Notes under the pieces: generated by a model
Database searches by the model: none
Told to the model about the DNA's origin: nothing
The model's input: the letters and a program-made list of their open reading frames with translations, nothing else
Shown: one piece after another, positions 58,551-64,000 of the stretch
Layout: each line of letters starts with the position of its first letter
Position numbering within the stretch: the stretch's first letter is position 1
Program-made: the position numbers and the translations under genes
Source of the DNA: Ectobius pallidus
Taxonomy: Eukaryota > Arthropoda > Insecta > Blattodea > Ectobiidae
Assembly (NCBI GenBank): GCA_964059195.1
Contig: CAXKWD010000005.1
Location: 153,169,265 to 153,233,264 of the forward strand
Reading direction: 5' to 3'
Length of the DNA stretch: 64,000 nt

Positions 58551-58758
58551 CTATGGGAAGAGTTGCCCCAGAATATGATTACGTATCTCATTAAAGAGTG
58601 GAAATGTGCAAAATATACCATCCATGACTAATGCATCCTGTTCTTAAAGCAAAACAAGCTGAACTCAGTTTTGTACTTATCATTTCAATGTTTGTCTTCC
58701 AGTCAAGATATGAAAGTAATTATATACAAAATTGAACAATATTTCATTTTATAAATTA

Positions 58759-58928
58759 TTACATTGCAGTTCTTTCTTCAAATCCTATCCAGAATCCACC
58801 TTCTACTGCCATGGTCCCAGTCTTAACAATCTGAATTGGGACTGGTGTCTTTGAGATAACCTTTAAATTGAACCGAGATAGAAGATGCACCAAACATATC
58901 TTCGATTCCATGAGTGCAAACCTGTTAC
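58759..58928 (-). CDS. Cytochrome P450 terminal exon
   Basis: The last exon of the same P450 gene. It follows an acceptor reading ATATTTCAG. Its first two bases GT join the final G of the upstream exon to restore the glycine of the haem signature (…SCIG). The sequence then reads NRFALMESK (start of helix L), continues through the C-terminal beta region, and ends FEERTAM followed by TAA at 58759-58761. The 170 nt plus the upstream exon give the last 141 residues. Continuous helix L sequence across the junction is strong proof that the two exons belong together. The 923-bp intron between them shows no coding signal. I did not find a canonical AATAAA signal just after the stop. Confidence 0.92.
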
Positions 58929-59851
58929 CTGAAATATAAGGAATTCATTAATAAAATAATGTATTTAATAAGATATTACTGGCTCAATTAAATAGAATAG
59001 ATAGCAAGTAAATTCTAAGTTCCATTGTGATCCCATAGGAGAATATTTTCATTGGATTAGTTTCTGGGTGTGCCTGTCCCCTATCTAACACTTAAATATA
59101 AGGAAACACACACCCAGCCCTGAACCTGGGAAAGGGATTTTTCATTGCGTCACAGAGGAAAAGGTGACGTTAAGTAGTCTACTACTTGTACAAATTTTTA
59201 TTTTCCTTCTGATTTTGAACGTATTTATCCTTCAATACATAACCTGTTAACCTGTACGGAGCCTATGAAAATGAAGTATCTTCTTTCAAACTAGAATTGC
59301 TTTTCTGAATACAGGCCTACCTTGTATCTCTTTAATGATGATGCTCTGAAAAAGTCCAAAATCGTCTCGGTTTTTTGGCACACATAGGTAACTAAATGAC
59401 CGTTCCCCTAAGTGTGAAACAAATTAATTCAAAACGTGTGTTGTACAATGCAGAAGGAAGCAAGGAAAATCCACAAACAGCAATTGAATATCCATGATTC
59501 ATTGTGCTACAGCTCTCAGTTCATTGCAATTCTGGTAACGAATGCTTTGAAGGTATAGGGTCAGAAGTAAGGTTAGGTAAAGTCCTGCCACTTTATCTTG
59601 AGCTATCTTCATAATGCTGCAAACAGTCCATATCAAGAAGGCCTCAAAATTGAATGCCCGGGACAAATTTTCCTCTACAGGGTATAAAACTAAATCCGCC
59701 TCAACTTTCAAACTTTCTGTCATGTTTTATGTATCGTACAATTACCATTTATGTTCACAGTTATCTTTCATATTTTACTTAATATTTAGGTGATTAAACT
59801 CAAATCACAATAAGTTAAATTGTTATTGAAAAATGTTAAAGTACAACTTAC
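58929..59851 (-). other. Intron between the two P450 exons
   Basis: Bounded by GTAAGT at the 5' side and TTTCAG at the 3' side, phase 1. It contains an open frame of 74 codons at 59499-59723 that has no P450 motif and no reason to be an exon. No repeat insertion was recognised in it. Confidence 0.8.
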
Positions 59852-60106
59852 CTATACAACTTCTAGGTCCAGATCCAAATGGAAGATATGTGAAAGATCT
59901 GATTTTGTCTTTATTTTCATCACTGAATCTATCTGGATCAAACTTTTCAGGATTTGGGAAATAGTGTGGGTCATGATGAAGTGCATAGATGGGTATCCAT
60001 ACTCCATCCCCAGGGTTTAGAGTGTAAGGCGGGTTGCTCTGCAAAGTGTATCTCTTGATGCATTTTCGATCGCTCAACACAGCTGGTGGATAAAGCCTCA
60101 GTGTTT
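59852..60106 (-). CDS. Cytochrome P450 penultimate exon (clan 3, CYP9/CYP6-like)
   Basis: An internal exon of a haem-thiolate monooxygenase, an ER-bound enzyme family of xenobiotic and endogenous lipid oxidation. It follows a pyrimidine-rich acceptor ending TTTCAG and ends at a donor reading G|GTAAGT. The first two bases complete a Glu codon, giving ETLR (the ExxR motif of helix K), then LYPPAVLSDRKC. Next come a run with NPGDGVWIP, the DPDRF meander motif, and the haem loop FGSGPRSCIG with its conserved cysteine near the exon end. The 255-nt length keeps the frame open, and both introns are phase 1. Spacing between motifs is normal for the family. The style of the meander and haem loop resembles insect CYP9 and CYP6 enzymes; the exact subfamily is inference. 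No frameshift or stop is seen, so it looks functional. Earlier exons were not found up to position 64000. Confidence 0.93.
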
Positions 60107-60429
60107 CTGAAACAAAAAATACATAAATGTTTGTACATTAATGGCAAGTTTCTTTGGGTATATTTATTTTATATGAGGGTATAGGTTTTTTTATATCTTA
60201 ATAAAAAGGTTTTAATTAAAAACAGACACTAGGAGTAAATTTGTGATTAGCAGTTGCTAACAAGGTACCCGGTAAGCTCAATAGGCCACTACAGTATTTT
60301 TCAAATGAGAAGAGTTTTCCTTCACCGCCATTCACACGTACGAGCTTACGAAGTGCCACTAGCAGTGAGAGTCTTCCTTCCGTCTCACCGTCTCTGATTG
60401 GACCGCGTATCTAAGCAAGGAGAAAGACA
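60107..60429. other. Intronic sequence upstream of the P450 exon
   Basis: Starts with the acceptor for the 60106 exon. No further P450 exon or recognised repeat is seen here. Confidence 0.5.
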
Positions 60430-60848
60430 AACTGTTTGTCATCTGCAAAACACTGTAGGCCTAGTGTTTGTACCTATGATGAAAGCAGCCCTGGGTTCAA
60501 GACCTGGTGGGACATCCATATTTCCATGGTATCCACCACATTATCACCTAGGCTAGTATGCCATGGGTGGACTGGGGTGGTGCCTCTGGATCTGAAGGTC
60601 CATGTTCAGTCCTGAACATGGTCGATAGGTTTTTCAGGATATAAAAATCCTAGGCACCGAGACCTCTGGGAGGGACTATATAAACTTAATTTCCTCTACA
60701 TGGCCTTACCACCTATCCCTTTGCTCTCTATAGGAAATTAAGCATAACTAAATTAATTGTTAGCAATGAAACCTCCACTGGGATGTCCTTATCTCAGTCT
60801 GTGGACTGGACAGGATGTCATCTATCCATCCATCCATCCATCCATCCA
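60430..60848 (+). mobile_element. tRNA-related SINE-like repeat with (CATC)n tail
   Basis: A pol III B-box-like segment (CCTGGGTTCAAGACCTGG) lies near 60492, followed by a 3' body and a (CATC)n run at about 60822-60846. It sits upstream of the visible P450 exons, probably in an intron. The left boundary is uncertain. Confidence 0.5.
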
Positions 60849-60989
60849 ATAGGTAACTAACTAATTCTTCTAAAACATCTCACAAATGCAAGTATGCAAT
60901 ATCGTAGATTTATGGCAAGTTAAGGAACTCCAAGCCTAAAGTACTATCTCTGGACCTAATTCCCCCACCCTTTCATAACCAAATAATAT

Positions 60990-61200
60990 CTTAGTTAACT
61001 CTATATGGGCTTACCACCTGTCCCTGTGCTGTCTATAGGAAAATGTGCATACGGTAACTAAATTAATTATCTGTAATGAAACCTCCACTTGGATGCCCTA
61101 CACTCAGTCTGTGGAGTGAATAGGATGTTATCCATCCACCCTTCCAATAGGTAACTACCTACTTCTTCTAAAACCTCCCACAAATGCAATTATCCACATA
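60990..61200 (+). repeat. Second partial copy of the 60.7-60.9 kb repeat
   Basis: Sequence resembling 60690-60900 recurs about 300 bp downstream: shared AATGAAACCTCCACT, CTCAGTCTGTGGA and AATAGGTAACTA blocks in the same order. This is a diverged direct duplication in the probable P450 intron. Confidence 0.65.
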
Positions 61201-63035
61201 CACATTAGGCGTATTAAGGGAAACGTTAGATGTCATTATCAATTGGATCATAAGATTATCATCCAATTATGGGGATGGATAGGTTAAAATTGTTACAAGA
61301 ATTCAAAGAAGCTTATTAGAGATAAAGTGGACAACAAACCGAACTGAGCAAATCATGTATCCATGTGAGCAGTTTTTCTCCTTAATGAAATATATTAAAA
61401 TAGAATGAGCAATGTTTACAGCGGTTCGGTGGAATGTAAGATGTTTGGGCGCCACAGTATAATGCATATACTGAATATTTCTGATTTGTTGAACCCGCCT
61501 CCGGTCTGCCAGTCGATCGTTGAGCACTTCCCTCTAGCTTCAGGGTAGGAAGCGAAGAACACCTTAATATTATTGCTTGAATAATAATGCAGTTTCTTTG
61601 AACACTGAAGGAATATTCTGTTTATTCAAAACGTTGGAAATACAAGTCCAGTCATTGACAATAATTACAAAATTTGTTTGTGAATAATTAATATTGTTGC
61701 AAGTTCTCGGTAGATCGTTACTAGTGATACAATTGCTGCCGTATATGATTTTGACTAATCGCGATTGAAAGTAAGAATCCTTCTAAGTCGATTAATTCCA
61801 CAGCTAAAATTTTATAAGTCCAATTAATTCTGTGGGCACGCGGCCTCAAAGATAAGTAGAGTGATTGATGTAGGCACGCGGCCTCGACGTAGAGTGATTT
61901 TGACTGTTCTAGGCACGGGGCCTTGAAGTAGAGTCCTGTTGACTGCTCTAGGCACGGGGCCTTGAAGTAGAGTTGAATATGACTGTTATAGGCGCGGGGC
62001 CTTGAAGTAGAGTGATTTTACAGTGCCCCGGTAGGCCTAAGGAAAACTTTCTTGGACAAACATTTATCCCTACTCTTCTTAATTATTATTCGTGAATCCC
62101 GGCACGTGGTACTATAGACCAGTTCTTATTGGCAAATCTCCCGACCAATAATAATATGTTAGTTTCCCACGGAAATCAATTGGATTTTCCCTTATTCTCA
62201 AAACCCACAACTTAGCGTCTCGGATTTCTAAGAAGGTTCGGACAGCGTGTTGTATCAGTAGCAACATCAGAAGCTAGGCTTAAACACAATAGCCGACTTC
62301 TTAGAATTACTTAAGTGGATCAGTACCCTCTGTGATAAGATCTTGGGAGATTCCCGATACATTGTACCTGAGTACTGCATTGCCTTATCTCGCACCCGCT
62401 AGGTCTGCTAGGGAAATTCCCAGCTTCTCTGTCTATTCACTGCAATCTCATTTTAATAGTTATTTAAAATGATGTTGTTAAACTTTTTACCTTTGCCTTC
62501 TTTCTAGTTAATAATATTTATAATGAATGTTCCGTCTTTTCACGGTCATTTTAAGACCAAACACGGGCTATGAGATTTTATGATTTTAGTTTGAATAAAT
62601 TTGGGCAATTAATCTGTCATTTATTATACTTAATTTGGTTATCTTGTTTATTTCTTTTTACCGAAGTATCTGAACTGCAATATATGCCCCAGTCTATTAA
62701 GACAGGAATCATCATAGCCTATGATTGACTTACTGGCTGAATATACTGCATCTCTCCACAAAATATTATACCTTATTTTCCTCCAGTGTTGCAACTATCT
62801 TAAACAAATACATAACTAATTTAATTCCTATCTTGACACGAGACTTCACCTTAAATCCTGTCCCACATGTACAAGTTTTGTGACCCTATCACATTCATGC
62901 CTTCATACATCTTGCGGTTTTCTGTAGTGTTACGTTGTTTGTACGTATTACTTGATTTATTGCATGACCAAGACATTACAACAAAATTTTACGTAAACAC
63001 CATAAATTTACCGATATACCCTCGTGAGACCATGA
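61201..63035. other. Probable retrotransposon LTR/3' region and unassigned sequence
   Basis: Apart from the 39-bp repeat at 61835-62023, no gene is seen. Its position 3' of the gypsy integrase end suggests LTR or 3' UTR sequence, but I could not identify TG...CA borders or a polypurine tract with confidence. Confidence 0.35.
61835..62023. repeat. 39-bp tandem repeat, 5 copies
   Basis: Units beginning GGC(A/G)CG(C/G)GGCCT start at 61835, 61873, 61912, 61951 and 61991, a period of 38-40 bp. Each ends near GTAGAGT. The GC-rich core contrasts with the AT-rich surroundings. It could lie in the LTR of the gypsy-like element, but that is inference. Confidence 0.8.
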
Positions 63036-63351
63036 AAATTAAGCTCAAGCAGTTCTCACTGAAATTTTATAAAATATATTGAATGCATAAAAAAAAAACA
63101 AAAACACTTTTTTTTATATATTGAGACTTTGACAAGGTCGATCAAGCAGTTCTCACTACACCTACACTATATTATAAAGAATGCAAAGAAACACTCTTTT
63201 ACCATGAGACTTTGACAAGGTCGATCAAGCAGTTCTCACTACACCTACACTATATTATAAAGAATGCAAAGAAACACTCTTTTACCATGAGACTTTGACA
63301 AGGTCGATCAAGCAGTTCTCACTACACTTGCACTATATTATAAAGAATGCA
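63036..63351. repeat. 83-bp minisatellite, about 3 clean copies plus 1 degenerate
   Basis: The motif GAGACTTTGACAAGG starts at 63123, 63206 and 63289, an exact 83-bp period. Each unit contains GATCAAGCAGTTCTCACTAC and ATTATAAAGAATGCAAAG. A degenerate fourth copy precedes it from about 63036. It lies just 3' of the gypsy integrase end, so it may be part of that element's untranslated region. Confidence 0.85.
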
Positions 63352-63510
63352 ATACACACACGTATATTTTACTCTCATTTATACACATTCCTCTAATCCT
63401 AAACCTATGTGGAACTGATAACCTATCATGCCAGTAGCTATTTTACCGCGTAAAATATACATTGCAGGTTATAGGCCTACATTATTCCATCTCAGTACAA
63501 TGCATTTCGA

Positions 63511-64000
63511 TTATTCTGCCCTTATGTATGGTTTAATGAAGGACAGGTTGTATCTTCCTACAATTCTGTCTTTGTCCGGGTCGTATGCCTCTACTGTAAT
63601 TCCGTTAAAAACTTGGGTGACTTGGTACGGTCCGTCGTACAATAAATTCATCTTTGCATACTCCTTTCTTAGTGCGCTGGATAAGTTCTTCCTTTTTACC
63701 ATTATTTCTTCCCCTATCTGAGGTAGCCACACAGTTTTGTGTCTCTTTGCTTTGCTTCTCCTCTTCTCGTTCTTCTTGCGGATTCTCTCTACGACCCGCT
63801 TACAAATTTCCTCCATAGTCTCGCCATTTTGGTCGTAATCCAGCGCCTCAGGCATCCCTTTTACCAGTTCTTTAGGCTCACCCCCAGTCATCAATCGAAA
63901 TGGCTCTATCCCTGTTATTGGGTTGACTGTGTGGTTCAGAATATCTTCGATTTTCTGGCAATATGGTACCCAGGCTGAATGCTTCCTGTGACACAGCGCC
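63511..64000 (-). mobile_element. Ty3/gypsy-like retrotransposon, integrase C-terminal part (partial)
   Basis: An open frame enters at the right window edge on the minus strand and runs to a stop near 63511. It reads like the end of a pol polyprotein. An RKHSAWVPY segment and a PFRLMTGGEP segment are the tail of the integrase core region. A basic, coiled stretch rich in Arg and Lys follows. Then comes a C-terminal domain with GEEIMVKRKNLSS and LLYDGPYQV, matching the 'GD.V.vk' and 'l..GPy.V' pattern common to Ty3/gypsy and retroviral-type integrases. No stop interrupts the about 160 codons visible, so the element may be fairly young. The matching LTR would lie to the left, but I could not fix its borders. 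Confidence 0.8.

Noticed and set aside
59499..59723. Extra P450 exon or nested gene in the intron
   Set aside because: No P450 motif; the helix L sequence already joins directly across the intron.
60120..63000. Earlier P450 exons
   Set aside because: Searched for a minus-strand exon ending in phase 1 with I-helix or helix J/K text; none found.

Overview
This window is nuclear DNA from a eukaryote, most likely an arthropod with a large, repeat-rich, AT-rich genome. A cockroach or related insect is a reasonable guess, but that is inference. The evidence is an insect-type cytochrome P450 with spliced exons, tRNA-derived SINEs, several LINE lineages, mariner, hAT and Ty3/gypsy remnants, and many short inverted-repeat elements. 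There are no operons, no bacterial gene spacing and no CRISPR array. Nearly all short open frames (about 60-120 codons) are chance or repeat-derived.

The only host coding sequence I can support is the 3' end of a clan-3 (CYP9/CYP6-like) P450 on the minus strand. One exon (59852-60106) carries the ExxR and haem-binding motifs, and the terminal exon (58759-58928) ends in TAA. Both have consensus splice sites and matching phase-1 junctions. Upstream exons were not found and probably lie beyond position 64000. A possible promoter and very short first exon on the plus strand (about 54540-54895) is suggested only weakly.

Layout: 0-5 kb has an inverted-repeat MITE, a SINE, a DNA-transposon fragment, and a hAT-like element (2643-4218) split by a second hAT insertion. 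5-10 kb has a second MITE copy, a LINE split by a SINE, a foldback with a hammerhead-like core, and LINE 3' ends. 10-15 kb has a mariner head-to-head dimer, a tandem array, several tRNA-like foldbacks, a GC-rich island and a 313-bp near-perfect palindrome. 16-20 kb has LINE fragments, a 427-bp MITE and SINEs. 22-30 kb has LINE ends, hAT-like elements, a TA-flanked transposon with a transposase relic, and a LINE split by an inverted-repeat insertion. 31-45 kb has hAT elements with target duplications, a LINE split by two insertions, SINEs, and copies of an unclassified family. 46-54 kb has more hAT elements, a tRNA-like foldback, and a foldback built from 21-bp tandem units. 54-60 kb has SINEs, two LINE 3' ends and the P450. 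60-64 kb has duplicated SINE-like sequence, two minisatellites and the integrase end of a Ty3/gypsy element entering at the right edge.

The most unusual recurring theme is fold-back architecture. A family pairing an antisense and a sense tRNA-like unit occurs several times, twice with clear 11-12 bp target-site duplications. Other foldbacks are made from mariner 3' halves, 21-bp tandem units or long palindromes. All calls come from reading the sequence by eye; no database search was run.
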